DNA of 64,000 nt from Halobellus sp. MBLA0158 (GTDB lineage Archaea > Halobacteriota > Halobacteria > Halobacteriales > Haloferacaceae): contig NZ_JBGNYA010000001.1 of NCBI RefSeq assembly GCF_041477585.1, positions 2,790,001-2,854,000 on the forward strand. The letters run 5' to 3'. Positions 31,704 to 41,432 of this stretch are shown one piece after another; positions within the stretch are counted from its first letter, which is position 1; each line of letters begins with the position of its first letter. The notes beneath the pieces were generated by a model, which did no database searches, had not been told where the DNA came from, and saw only the letters and a list, made by a program, of their open reading frames with translations. A program made the translations under genes and the position numbers.

Positions 31704-31971
31704 AGTGCCTTAGTTATCAATACCGATAATTATAGCGGGCAGAGTGAGACGAAAGATCACGCCGCAAAGATCGAGACACGCCGGAGGGATCTCACACAAA
31801 GCCTTTGTCTCTCTGCTGTTTTCTTCCTCTCGGACTGTCGACTGTATAGGATATTCGCGAACGCCCTCACCGCGTTCGGCCTCCGCACCGGCGCACGCAC
31901 GAACCACAGTCGACGAAACCGCCCGAAACGGTCGAATCACGGACTCTGCCGCCCACCACAGCCCAACGACT
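31704..31971. other. Divergent intergenic region before the surface glycoprotein gene
   Basis: About 270 bases between the pilin promoter and the surface glycoprotein ATG. The frame is open upstream of that ATG, but the encoded stretch is polar and lacks a signal peptide, so it is likely untranslated. An AT-rich element (gataattata, about 31725) could be the surface-protein promoter, giving a leader of some 200 bases. No RNA gene is recognised. Confidence 0.35.
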
Positions 31972-34900
31972 ATGACACGATTCACCCCCCAACTACGCGC
32001 GGTCGCGCTCGCGACTCTGGTAGTACTATCAGCGGTCGCTGGGAGCGTCGCGTTCGCTGGCTCAGCAGCAGCCGTCGACAACGTCTCCCCGACTTCCGGG
32101 GGACTGTCCCCAGATAGCGTCGGAGAAGAGACACAGCAGGAGTACAGCTTCAACTATACGTTCACCGGCGTCAATACGAGCGGAGAAACGACACTCTCCT
32201 TTTCGGTCCCCGGAGAGTTCGACATCAGCAATCCGCAGGTCGAGATGAAAAACGAGAGCGGCGCGGTACTGAACGATTCAGCGGTGATCCGGGGGAACCG
32301 ACTGCGCATCTCGGCTACGCCCTCGACAGAGACAGTCTACCTAGCTGGAACCGTCGACATCACCAGCCCCGCTGTTGGCTCCGACACGCAGTACACGATC
32401 AAAGTAAACGCGAGCGACAACGACGGGACGACCGCGAGTTACGACGACACGCTCACGGTCACGAACAGCGATCTACAGGTCAGTTCCGTAAGTGGAAGTT
32501 CGTTCTCGCCGACGACAGTCGATCAGGAGACGGAGTACAGACACACCTACAATTACTCCGTTTCCGGCGTCGACCCGAGTGACAGTACCGATTACTCGAT
32601 CACGGTCTCGAACGATTTCACCGTCGAGAGCTACGACCTCACCGTGAAGAACGCCAGCGGCGAGGTGTTGACAGATTCGTCCGGACAAGGGAGCCTCCCC
32701 ACACTTACAGCCACCTCCGGAACCGAGACCGTCTACTTCAACGGGACGGTGAATCTGACCAGTCCGGCCGTGCCCGAGGGGCAGGAAGAGGAGACGTACA
32801 CGAACGGCGTGACCATCGATGCGAGTGACGACGACCGTGACGCGACCGCCACGGAGGACCTCACCGTCCAGTTCGTCGGCGGCGCCGAAGGTTCTCCCCG
32901 GTTCCTGAGCGCGATCCAATACCTCCCGTCGGCGAACTCGCCCCAAATCGAAGTCGCGTTCTCCGAGGACGTCTCGAACTTCCAGAGTAACTACGGCCTG
33001 TACAACGAAGAGGAAGAAGAGATAACGGGCGACATCGTCGACAGCGTCTCGGAGGCGCAGGGTCGAGCGACCATCGAACTGAATGATACGTACAGCCAAG
33101 AGCTGACGCTCCGACTCGACGACGGGATCGTCGACTCCGACGGCAACGCCCTCGACAACGCCGGGGACAAATCGGTCAGATTCGCACCGACGGTCGTTCG
33201 GAGCGGAGAAGACGCCACCGTGTACAAGGGTTCGACGGTTTCGATCGTCACGTCTTCGACCGGTACGGGCGTCACGCTCCAAGGGACGAGCGACGACACG
33301 GACAACTACTTCTTCTCGGGGTCGACCGGCACGAACAGCCGGGTCTTCCTCTTCGATACGGACGGCGAGTCGCTCGGTGAGTACGAGGCCGACATCGAAG
33401 GAGAGAGCACCGCCACCATCACCCTCCGCTCCCTGGATCTCTCCCTCGGCATCGACGACCAGAACGTGACGAACCTCGACGCGATCGAGGGGACCGTCTC
33501 CGCGCAGGTCAGCGGCCGGGAGATCCGGCTCGAACTCCTCGACGACGACGGCGACCCCGTCGAGGGCGTCTCGGACCGCTTCGTCGAACTCTCCGGCCAG
33601 GGCGAGTACGACTTCAGTTACAATCTGGAGCAGCTCGGCCTCGAAACGGGCGAGTACACCATCCGCGCGACGGACACCGTCACGGGCATCACGGTCGAAT
33701 CCGACACCATCACCGTCCGCGAGGCCGGCGACGCCGAGGCCGTATTCACGAGAAGCACGATCCAGGAGGCGCGCGGGGACGTCGTCGCCATCCCGGTCGA
33801 ACTGGAGAACACCCGGGAGGCGACGATCCGGATCGGAAGTCAAAGCGTCGGCTACGAGGCGAACGTGACGGTCCGCGACGGCGGCGGCGACGACCGCGAC
33901 GGTCGCGTGACCATCTACTTCGACAGTTACGCGGCCACGACCTACCCCACGGGCTCGTTCTCCGACGAGAACGACCTGATCCAGATCAGCGACGACGACG
34001 AGATCGTCAGCGGCGAGGTCTCGGTCGGCGTCTCGAACCTCCTCGACGCCGAGCTCTACCCGGTGGAGGCCTCGATCGACGGGCGCCTGACGGACGTCGG
34101 CCAGATCGACCTGCGGCCGCGCGAGACGATCGCGATCCGGACCTGGACGGCGCCGCGGAACCGCTACGGCAACCTCGACGCGCCCGAGGACGTCCGGGAG
34201 GGCACCGACGAGAACTGGGTCACGCGCGACTCGGAGATCGCCTTCGGCGACGCGGTCCTCTACGAGATCCGGGCGACGGGGCTCGAAGGCGCGCTCGACG
34301 CCCGCGGCGAGGACACCGTCACCTCGGAGTTCTACTCCTTCGCGAACGGGAGCAAGGCCTCACCGGCCGCGCAGTTCACCGTCGAACAGCAGGACCCCGG
34401 TCCGAACCGCGACCCGCTCGTCCTGCAGTTGAACGCGAGCAACTCCCGCGTGATCGCGGACTCGGAGAACGACACCTACTACGTCGTCACGCGGACCGGC
34501 GAGTTCGGTCCCTCGGGCGTCCGCGACGAGGACAACGACGGCGCGATCGACCCCGGTGAGAACGACTACGGCTCGATCGACGACGAAGACGACCTCCGGG
34601 CGTCGTTCACCGTCTTCGGCGACGACGAGAACGACCTCGACCTGACTGAGGGCGGCGACGACGAGGTCGTCGAGACGACGCTGTCGCTGACGCAGGCCGA
34701 ACTCACGATGAACGAGCCGTTCAACGTCACCGCCGCGAGCGGTCAGGAGGTCTTCGGCGAGGCGACCGTCGCGCCCGGCACGGAACTGTCGATCCGCGTC
34801 CGGAGCGCCGACGGGGTCCGACCCGCGTTCCTGAAGACCGCCTCCACGACCGTCGACGCCGACGGGCAGTTCCTGGTGACGCTGTCGTTCAACGACACGG

Positions 34901-35208
34901 AGCCGGGCGACGACTACACCATCACCGTCAGCGACACCGGGCCCGCGTCCGACCTGGAGGTCGACGGCACGGTCCAGGCGGTGATCCCGACCGCGACGAC
35001 CGACACGCCCGAGGAGACGACGATCAGCACCACGACGACCACGGCGACGCCGACGGACACGACCTCGCCGCCGACCTCGGCGACGACCACGACGGAGATC
35101 CCGACGGTCCAGACCCCGACGACGACGCCCGGCTTCGGGGCCGTTGCCGCCGTGGTCGCGCTGCTGGCGGCCGCGCTCCTGGCGCTCCGACGCGAGCGCG
35201 ACGACTAG
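31972..35208 (+). CDS. PGF-CTERM surface (S-layer-like) glycoprotein
   Basis: A 1078-aa exported surface protein. The signal peptide (residues about 1-34, VVLSAVAGSVAFAGSAAA) is followed by repeated beta domains like those of the haloarchaeal BGTF/S-layer group. Two tandem copies near the N terminus share VTVDQETEYRHTYNYSVSGV- and VGEETQQEYSFNYTFTGV-type units. Many NxS/T sequons suggest N-glycosylation. Residues about 1005-1045 are Thr/Pro-rich, typical of O-glycosylation. The C terminus TTPGFGAVAAVVALLAAALL followed by RRERDD is a PGF-CTERM signal, processed and lipid-linked by archaeosortase ArtA. Whether it is the main S-layer subunit cannot be told. Confidence 0.87.
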   Translation: MTRFTPQLRAVALATLVVLSAVAGSVAFAGSAAAVDNVSPTSGGLSPDSVGEETQQEYSFNYTFTGVNTSGETTLSFSVPGEFDISNPQVEMKNESGAVLNDSAVIRGNRLRISATPSTETVYLAGTVDITSPAVGSDTQYTIKVNASDNDGTTASYDDTLTVTNSDLQVSSVSGSSFSPTTVDQETEYRHTYNYSVSGVDPSDSTDYSITVSNDFTVESYDLTVKNASGEVLTDSSGQGSLPTLTATSGTETVYFNGTVNLTSPAVPEGQEEETYTNGVTIDASDDDRDATATEDLTVQFVGGAEGSPRFLSAIQYLPSANSPQIEVAFSEDVSNFQSNYGLYNEEEEEITGDIVDSVSEAQGRATIELNDTYSQELTLRLDDGIVDSDGNALDNAGDKSVRFAPTVVRSGEDATVYKGSTVSIVTSSTGTGVTLQGTSDDTDNYFFSGSTGTNSRVFLFDTDGESLGEYEADIEGESTATITLRSLDLSLGIDDQNVTNLDAIEGTVSAQVSGREIRLELLDDDGDPVEGVSDRFVELSGQGEYDFSYNLEQLGLETGEYTIRATDTVTGITVESDTITVREAGDAEAVFTRSTIQEARGDVVAIPVELENTREATIRIGSQSVGYEANVTVRDGGGDDRDGRVTIYFDSYAATTYPTGSFSDENDLIQISDDDEIVSGEVSVGVSNLLDAELYPVEASIDGRLTDVGQIDLRPRETIAIRTWTAPRNRYGNLDAPEDVREGTDENWVTRDSEIAFGDAVLYEIRATGLEGALDARGEDTVTSEFYSFANGSKASPAAQFTVEQQDPGPNRDPLVLQLNASNSRVIADSENDTYYVVTRTGEFGPSGVRDEDNDGAIDPGENDYGSIDDEDDLRASFTVFGDDENDLDLTEGGDDEVVETTLSLTQAELTMNEPFNVTAASGQEVFGEATVAPGTELSIRVRSADGVRPAFLKTASTTVDADGQFLVTLSFNDTEPGDDYTITVSDTGPASDLEVDGTVQAVIPTATTDTPEETTISTTTTTATPTDTTSPPTSATTTTEIPTVQTPTTTPGFGAVAAVVALLAAALLALRRERDD

Positions 35209-35218
35209 CGCAGTCGAC

Positions 35219-35539
35219 CTACTCCCCGTCGGCGGCGCTGCGCGCCGGCCGACCGAGCCGTTCTTCGACGGCCGCGACCTTCCGCTCGGCGCCGTCGTCG
35301 CTCGTCCGCTTGTCGTCGATCTTCAGGACGGTGCTCACCCGGTCGGCGTCGACGGCGCGGTGGGCGGCCTCCGCGGCGGCGAAGAGCGTCCCGACGTCGT
35401 CGGCCTCGATCACGGTCCCCATCGGATTCGTCTCGTAGTCGACGTCGAAGTCCTCCAGGGCGTCGACCGCGGCCGCGACCTCCTCCGCCATACTCCCTTC
35501 GATCACCGGTGCGACGCTGAGCAGTGCGACGACAGTCAT
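35219..35539 (-). CDS. MTH1187-family thiamine-binding protein (UPF0045)
   Basis: A 106-aa cytosolic protein of the MTH1187/YkoF-like fold, which binds thiamine or its pyrimidine part and forms tetramers. Family features are VVALLSVAPVIEGSMAEEVA at the N terminus, VDYETNPMGTVIEADD in the middle (family consensus YxxxPMGTxIE), and VSTVLKIDDKRT at the end. The ATG at 35539 begins with the conserved MTVVALLSV strand, whereas an upstream start at 35566 would add nine unlike residues. It converges on the surface glycoprotein gene with a 10-base gap. No thiamine pathway gene is near. Confidence 0.88.
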   Translation of the reverse strand: MTVVALLSVAPVIEGSMAEEVAAAVDALEDFDVDYETNPMGTVIEADDVGTLFAAAEAAHRAVDADRVSTVLKIDDKRTSDDGAERKVAAVEERLGRPARSAADGE

Positions 35540-35624
35540 AGGTGAGGGATCGATCCCGGGGCGCAAAACGGTTGTGCGGGCCGCGGCGGCGAGCCGATCG
35601 GTCGGACGCGGACGACGGCTCGGG

Positions 35625-38600
35625 TCAGTCCTCGGACGTCACCTGTTCGGTGCCGGCATTGGGCTCGGGCGCGTCCGGCCGTTCGCGACGGAGCGAGACG
35701 ACGATCGTGGTCCCGTCGCCGCGCTCTTCCCGGCCGATCTCGCCGCCGAACGACTCGACGAGCCACCGGACCAGCCAGAGCCCCAGCCCGCTGCCGTGGG
35801 TGAGCTGGGTGATGTTCGTCTTGCCGGTGACGACGCCCCACTCCGTGTCGGCGATCCCGGGGCCGTCGTCGCTGAATCGGAGCCGGATCAGATCGGCGTC
35901 GCCGCGCTCCGCGTCGATCCGGAGCCGGGGCGCGTCGCCGTCGTTGTGCTCGATGGCGTTCTCGATGAGTTCCTGGAACGCCCGCTTGAGATCCGAGTTG
36001 GCGCGGACCCACAGCGGTTCGGGGACGTCGAGTTCCAGCGAGGCCTCGGGGTGGGATTCGCGGAACGACGCGACGGTCTCGCGAAGGTGCGCGGCGGCGT
36101 CGACGGCGGCCGTCTCGTCGCCGCGCTGGCCGATCACCCGCTCGATCTCCTTGGCCTTCTCGCTCAGCGAGGCGATGTCCTGGGCGTTGCGTTCGAGCGT
36201 GGTGGCGTGATCGAAGAGCCGCTCGTCCTCGATGTTCTCCCGCAACTGCTGGGCCAACGCCAGCACGACGTTGATGTCGTTGCGGAGGTTGTGCCGGAGG
36301 ACGCGGTGCATCACCTGGAGGTACCGTTCCCGCTCCTTCTGGTCGGTGATGTCGGTGTAGACTGCGAAGGCGGACATCCCCTCTTCCCGGGGGTACGGAA
36401 TGACCCGGAGGAGGAAGTCGCGATAGCCGCTTTCGGCCTCGCGCTGGACCTCGACGCGCGTCTGCTCGCCGTCCATCGCCTGCGCGTCGAGCGACAGCGC
36501 GTCCTCGCGCTCGCGGTCCGGGACGATGTAGTCGTTGATGTTCTGGCCCCGGACGGTCTCTGACTCGTGGCCGAAGACGTCCGTGAACGCCGGATTGAGA
36601 TACTGCACGATCGGGTCGCCGTCGCGGAACGTCACCTCGACGACCGGATCCGGGAGGTTCTCGAACAGCTCCTGGAAGCGCTTGCGCTCGGCCGCGAGGT
36701 CGGTCCGCGTCGCCGCGAGTTCGGAGATGTCGGTCACGACGCCGGCCGTGGTGACGGCGTCGCCGTCCGGGTCGGTCCGCGAGAGTTCGAGTTCGACGGG
36801 CTGGATCCCGTCGTCGGTCCGGATATCGACTTCGAGGGTCGCGGTCGTCCGCTCGGAGGCCGTGTTGCCGAAGTCGAGTTCGCGGTACGTCTCGGCGTCC
36901 GCGTCGGCGAGCAGGTCCGGGAGTCGCTCCCCGACGAGCGCATCGGCGTCGCGGCCGACGTAGGACGCGAAGGGGCCGGTCACGAAGGTGAAGCGGTCCT
37001 CGTCGTCGAGGAGGAAGCCCATCTCGTCGACGTGCGCGACGATCCGCTGGAGCTGTCGCATCTCGCTTTCCCGTTCGAGGCGGTCGAACGCGCCGGTCGC
37101 GACGAGCGCCAGCAGCTCCACGAGCGCGACGTCGTCCTCGTCGAACGCGTCGGTTTCGAGCGCGCCGACCCCGAGGACCCCGTGGTCGCCGAGCGGGACG
37201 AACATCGCCGACTCGATCGTGTCGTAGTCGAATTCGGGATGCTCGCTCACGTCAGAGACGAGCTTGGGCGTGCCCGACTGGAACGCCTCCCCGGGGAGTC
37301 CCTCGTCGTCGTCGTAGACCGGCAGATCGTCGACGTACTCGCTGGCCTGGGGCGAGATCTTGGCCGCCGGGAGCGTCCCGGCGTCGGGGTCGTGGAGTCG
37401 AACGGAGTTGAGCCCGTAGCCGAAGACGGCGTCGGTCCCCCCGACGATCGCGTCGAGGAGGTCCTCGACCGTGCCGGCGCGGATCAGCTGCTGGGCGGCC
37501 CGGAGCAGCCGACCGAGCGTCTGTTCGCGCTCTTTCCGCTCTGTGATGTCCTGGGCGGCCCCGCGGATCCGCACCACCTCGCCGTCCTCGACGACGGGGA
37601 TTCCCTGCACGCGGAGCCACCGGAGTTGGTTCTCCGACTTCCAGAAGCGAAGCTCCACGTCGAAGGACGCCGCGGCGGTCGTCGCCTCCTCGACCGCGTT
37701 CTCGATGATCGGCCGGTCGTCCTCGTGGTAGACGTCGAGGGCCTCGTCGAGGGGCGGCTCCTCGTCGGCCTCGACGCCCAGGAGCTCGAAGAGGTAGTCC
37801 GTCCAGAACACTTCCTCGCCGTCGGTGGAGATCTCCCAGCCGCCGACGTTGGCGATCCGCTCGGTCTGGTCCAGGAGGTCGTGGAAGCGTTCGAGCTCCC
37901 GCTCGTGTTCCTTCCGGGCGGTGACGTCGGTGAAGTACACGGAGATGCCGTCGGAGTCGGGGTAGGCCCGGACCTCGAACCAGACGTCGAGCGGCGGGTA
38001 GTACTCCTCGAAGGAGACGGACTCCTGTTCTTCGAGGGCGCGGTGGTACTCATTGTAGAACGTGGTGTCGACCGCCTCGGGGACCTCGTCCCAGAGGTGG
38101 CGACCGATCAGTTCCGCGTCCTCGTAGTCGGCCTCCATCGCCCCCCTGAGGACGTCCGCGCCCGCCTCGTTGACGTAGGTGACGCGCCACTCGTCGTCGA
38201 GCGCGAAGAACGCGTCGTCGACGCGCTCTAAGGTCTGTTCCATCTGCGATTGGCTCTGTTCGAGGTCGCTCCGGTACCGCCGCTCTTCGAGCCCCCGGCG
38301 GAGCCACTGGGCCATAATGTCGATCAGGGTCCGCTCCGCCTCGGAGAACGGCTCTATGCGCGGGGACTCGTCGGCGAAGCAGAGCGTCCCGTAGAGCTCG
38401 CCGTCGACGACGATCTCGTCGCCGAGGTAGCACTCGAAGCCGACTTCCTGATAGAGGGAGGGGTCGGGGAGCTCCTCGCGGGCGTGTGTGACGCCGAAGG
38501 GCGACTCCGAGTCGACCGTAAAGCGGCAGTAAGTGTTCGCCAGTTCGGTCTTGAGGCCGGGCCGGACGAGGTCGTGGTCAGCCTGGGCGTGGACGATCTC

Positions 38601-39533
38601 GAACTCGCCTGTGTCCTCGTCGATCCGCGAAAGGTACGCGATGTCGAGCCCGAGGCGGTCCCGCCCGAGTTCGAGCAGGCGCTCTACCTGCTCGTCGAAG
38701 GCGAGGTCGGGGTCGGCGGTGATCTCGTTGAGGCGCTGGAGGGTCTCCCGGCTCTCGCGGAGCGCGGCCTCCCGCTCTTTGCGTGCGGTGATGTCGCGCA
38801 CGAACGCCAGCACGCGCTCGGCGCCGCCGATCTCGACCGGCTTGTGCTGGACCTCGACCCACTGGCCGCCGCCGTCGTCGTCGTCGCTCCGGACCAGCCA
38901 CTCGGCGGTGTGGCCGCCCGTCTCGGACGCGGACGCGATCAGTTTGTGGGCCTCCGCTTCGGAGTAGCCGCCGCGCTCGACGAGGACGTCCACGTACGTG
39001 AGCGTCGCCTCGCGGTCGGGGTCGTAGCCGAGCATCCGGAAGAAGCGGTCGTTGGCCTCCAGGATGGTCCCGGCGGCGTCGTGGACGACGATCCCGTCCG
39101 TGGCCGCCTCGAAGATCTGTTCGTACTTTCCTCGGTCGCGCGTCTGGGTCGCGATCGAACGGATGCGGTTGATCGCGACCGGCCCGTTGATCCGTCCGTC
39201 GGTGAGCGTGACGACGTCGGTGGCGGCGCCGGAGACCGTCCCGGCCGCGTCGGCGTCGGTTGCGAGGAGGATCGGCACCTCGGGCCGGACCTCCCGCAGT
39301 TCCGTGAGCACTTCGACGCCGTCGATCGCCGGCGGGCTGTGCCGACAGACGACGCAGTCGACGTGTTCGCTGGCGAGTCGCTCGCGGGCGGGATCGAGTC
39401 CGGAGACGGTGTCGATCGAGATGTCCCCCTCGATCGCCGGGGCGAGCTGGGAAGTGAGATCCAGGGTGTCTCCCGCGGGCGGGTCGACCACCAGGACGCG
39501 AATCCCGAGCTCGGGAGATCCGCTGGCTTTCAT
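35625..39533 (-). CDS. Multi-PAS/GAF sensor histidine kinase with N-terminal receiver-like domain
   Basis: A 1302-aa signalling kinase without clear membrane segments. An N-terminal receiver-like domain (about 10-125, IRVLVVDPPAGDTLDL ... SPPAIDGVEVL) is followed by PAS (about 135-250), GAF (about 270-400), two PAS domains (about 420-670), a second GAF (about 690-820), two more PAS domains (about 830-1070) and the kinase module. The phosphoacceptor is His1081 in MHRVLRHNLRNDINVVL, and the ATP-binding domain shows ENAIEHND, DDGPGIAD and GSGLGLWLV. No response regulator gene lies next to it, a common situation in haloarchaea. The ligands (light, redox or oxygen) cannot be assigned. Confidence 0.88.
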   Translation of the reverse strand: MKASGSPELGIRVLVVDPPAGDTLDLTSQLAPAIEGDISIDTVSGLDPARERLASEHVDCVVCRHSPPAIDGVEVLTELREVRPEVPILLATDADAAGTVSGAATDVVTLTDGRINGPVAINRIRSIATQTRDRGKYEQIFEAATDGIVVHDAAGTILEANDRFFRMLGYDPDREATLTYVDVLVERGGYSEAEAHKLIASASETGGHTAEWLVRSDDDDGGGQWVEVQHKPVEIGGAERVLAFVRDITARKEREAALRESRETLQRLNEITADPDLAFDEQVERLLELGRDRLGLDIAYLSRIDEDTGEFEIVHAQADHDLVRPGLKTELANTYCRFTVDSESPFGVTHAREELPDPSLYQEVGFECYLGDEIVVDGELYGTLCFADESPRIEPFSEAERTLIDIMAQWLRRGLEERRYRSDLEQSQSQMEQTLERVDDAFFALDDEWRVTYVNEAGADVLRGAMEADYEDAELIGRHLWDEVPEAVDTTFYNEYHRALEEQESVSFEEYYPPLDVWFEVRAYPDSDGISVYFTDVTARKEHERELERFHDLLDQTERIANVGGWEISTDGEEVFWTDYLFELLGVEADEEPPLDEALDVYHEDDRPIIENAVEEATTAAASFDVELRFWKSENQLRWLRVQGIPVVEDGEVVRIRGAAQDITERKEREQTLGRLLRAAQQLIRAGTVEDLLDAIVGGTDAVFGYGLNSVRLHDPDAGTLPAAKISPQASEYVDDLPVYDDDEGLPGEAFQSGTPKLVSDVSEHPEFDYDTIESAMFVPLGDHGVLGVGALETDAFDEDDVALVELLALVATGAFDRLERESEMRQLQRIVAHVDEMGFLLDDEDRFTFVTGPFASYVGRDADALVGERLPDLLADADAETYRELDFGNTASERTTATLEVDIRTDDGIQPVELELSRTDPDGDAVTTAGVVTDISELAATRTDLAAERKRFQELFENLPDPVVEVTFRDGDPIVQYLNPAFTDVFGHESETVRGQNINDYIVPDREREDALSLDAQAMDGEQTRVEVQREAESGYRDFLLRVIPYPREEGMSAFAVYTDITDQKERERYLQVMHRVLRHNLRNDINVVLALAQQLRENIEDERLFDHATTLERNAQDIASLSEKAKEIERVIGQRGDETAAVDAAAHLRETVASFRESHPEASLELDVPEPLWVRANSDLKRAFQELIENAIEHNDGDAPRLRIDAERGDADLIRLRFSDDGPGIADTEWGVVTGKTNITQLTHGSGLGLWLVRWLVESFGGEIGREERGDGTTIVVSLRRERPDAPEPNAGTEQVTSED

Positions 39534-39619
39534 CTACCGTAAACTGACAAGAAGAGCTGATAAGCGTTCTGGGCCGGAGTCGTCGTGCGATTCGATAGCG
39601 GTCGTCGAAATCAGTCCGA

Positions 39620-40774
39620 TCAGCCGGTCGGTCGCTCGTCCGGCGAGCCGGCGTCGTCTGGGGGGTCCGGACGCTGTGAGCGTCCGTCGACGGGCTTCGG
39701 CGACGCGGTGGCCTCGGCGGTCGCATTCTCGTCGAGCAGCCGCGGGAGCGCCGTGTTGGCGAAGGTCAGACCGACGACGAGGAGCATCGGCGCCAGGAAG
39801 AGCCCGTAGAAGCCCAGGACGACCGGTCCGAGCGTGTAGGCCAGCATCAGGAGGCCAACGTGGGTCTGCTCGCCGCTGAGGAGCGGCCGGAGGACGAGGT
39901 CGGGGATGGTGTCGACGACGACGACCGCGACGACGAAGAAGCCCGCCACGAACACGAGGTTCGTCGGGTCGCCCGAGAGCGCGATCCGGAGCGCGGTGGC
40001 GAGGGTCAGCGGGACGTAGACGATCTTCATCCCGACGACGGGGATCAGGCTCGCGATCCCGGTGAGCGCGCCCGCGAGCGCGGGGTAGGGGATCTCCGCG
40101 CCCGCGGGCACGAAGACGTTGTAGGCGCTGAACGAGCCGATCGCGATCAGCGCGATGGCGAGGACGTTCAGCAGATTGCCGAAGAGCACCTTCTCCAGTT
40201 CCCGGTCGACGGCTTCGAGGTACTCCCGGATGATGGCGCCGTCGTCGAACTGGAGGAGCCAGTCGCTGATCCGGTGGCCGTCCACCAGGAGGTAGTAGGT
40301 GACGATGGTGAGGACGAAGAGGTTCAAGAAGAAGTCCGAGATCAGCGTCGTCAGGAAGCTCGCGTGCTCGGTGGCGAAGTCGATGAAGGGCGCGAGATCG
40401 CCCGACTGGTACGCGTCGTAGAGCCCCTGGACCGTGAACTCGGGGATGTCGTTGACACCCGCGAACCACTCGAAGTTCTGGCTCGCGACATCGATGAGGG
40501 CGTACTGGTCGATGAAGGCCCGCGCCTCGACGACCAGGAGGATCGTCGCGTAGCTGATCAGCAAGATCAGGGGGATGGCCAGGGAGGCCATCACGATGGC
40601 CGCGCGGACGTTGGCGGGCAGCCGGAAGCGGCGGAGGGCGTGGTGGTAGCGGCGGGTCGAGTAGTACAGGAACACCGAGATCGTCAGCGGCGCGATGAAC
40701 TGGTACGCCAGCGCGCCGATGACGGCGGTGACGAGGATACCGAAGAGGGCGACGACGAAGCGGTTCCCGTTCAT
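39620..40774 (-). CDS. AI-2E family (TqsA/YdiK-like) membrane transporter
   Basis: A 384-aa polytopic membrane protein of the AI-2E (PF01594) family, whose members export quorum-sensing furanones, cations or other solutes. It has about eight helices. The pattern of the family is clear: the N-terminal pair (VVALFGILVTAVIGALAYQF and IVMASLAIPLILLISYATIL), a long soluble loop at about 85-150, then the GIASLIPVVGMKIVYVPLTL motif and the LRPLLSGEQTHVGLLMLAYT and GFYGLFLAPMLLVVGLTFAN helices. The C terminus is a short polar tail. The ATG at 40774 precedes the first helix. It is divergent from the orphan gene at 40939. Confidence 0.87.
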   Translation of the reverse strand: MNGNRFVVALFGILVTAVIGALAYQFIAPLTISVFLYYSTRRYHHALRRFRLPANVRAAIVMASLAIPLILLISYATILLVVEARAFIDQYALIDVASQNFEWFAGVNDIPEFTVQGLYDAYQSGDLAPFIDFATEHASFLTTLISDFFLNLFVLTIVTYYLLVDGHRISDWLLQFDDGAIIREYLEAVDRELEKVLFGNLLNVLAIALIAIGSFSAYNVFVPAGAEIPYPALAGALTGIASLIPVVGMKIVYVPLTLATALRIALSGDPTNLVFVAGFFVVAVVVVDTIPDLVLRPLLSGEQTHVGLLMLAYTLGPVVLGFYGLFLAPMLLVVGLTFANTALPRLLDENATAEATASPKPVDGRSQRPDPPDDAGSPDERPTG

Positions 40775-40906
40775 ACGATCGCACGTTCCCCGTATCGCTA
40801 CTAAAACGTAAGCATATCACTGAGATACCACGTCCGGTCGGCGACAGATGTCGGTTCCCGAGCCGAACGCGTCAGTCCGGAGTAGAGCGGCTCGATTCGG
40901 CCGAAC

Positions 40907-40915
40907 GTTAATTTT
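40907..40915 (+). promoter_or_regulatory. TATA-like box for the gene at 40939
   Basis: gttaatttt is centred about 28 bases ahead of the ATG at 40939, which predicts a leaderless transcript. Confidence 0.5.
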
Positions 40916-40938
40916 GGTGTGTAACGACACATCACACA

Positions 40939-41346
40939 ATGGCGTCGTTCCGGCGGGCTAACGAAGAGCGGGTCAACGCCTTCCGGGTCGACGACCGGTA
41001 CGTGTTCAAACACTACTTCGAGCAGGAGGCGGTGTTCGATCGGCTGCGACGGTACTACAACAATCACCAGTACCGCTTCGAGGTGCCGCCCGGGGAGTTC
41101 GACACGCTGCGCTCGTTCCTCTCGAACCACGGCTACGCCCTCGTGGTCGTCGAGGTTCCCGGGGAGTTCGTGGTCGCGGTCAGGAAGTACACCGAACACC
41201 CGGAGAACATCTTCAAGGAGTCGGTAATGCAGCGGAGCGTCCCCGACTACAACTGCTTCCTGATGACCGACCAAGAGGCCGTCGAGGCGGCGGTTCGGGA
41301 CGGCGCGAGGCGGCTCGACGAGACCGACATCGAGAACCCGTTTTGA
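40939..41346 (+). CDS. Conserved-looking haloarchaeal protein of unknown function
   Basis: A 135-aa soluble protein without a recognised domain. The first half is basic and aromatic for a halophile (RYVFKHYFEQEAVFDRLRRY then YNNHQYRFEVPPGEFD). The middle has a strand-turn-strand pattern (GYALVVVEVPGEFVVAVRKY) and the end is helical (TDQEAVEAAVRDGARRLDET). A single Cys sits in VPDYNCFLMTDQ. The well-placed TATA box and normal host codon use indicate a real gene. The low acidity of the N-terminal third hints at nucleic-acid or partner binding. Divergent from the AI-2E gene. Confidence 0.65.
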   Translation: MASFRRANEERVNAFRVDDRYVFKHYFEQEAVFDRLRRYYNNHQYRFEVPPGEFDTLRSFLSNHGYALVVVEVPGEFVVAVRKYTEHPENIFKESVMQRSVPDYNCFLMTDQEAVEAAVRDGARRLDETDIENPF

Positions 41347-41432
41347 GGGTCGATACAAGCAGATATCGGATGCAAATCGCGCGTATTACGGTCCCTAGAG
41401 TTTAAACGGGGTTGTTGAACCCAAGTACACAT

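Noticed and set aside
31744-31971. N-terminal extension of the surface glycoprotein frame
   Set aside because: The extension lacks a signal peptide, while the ATG at 31972 begins a perfect one.
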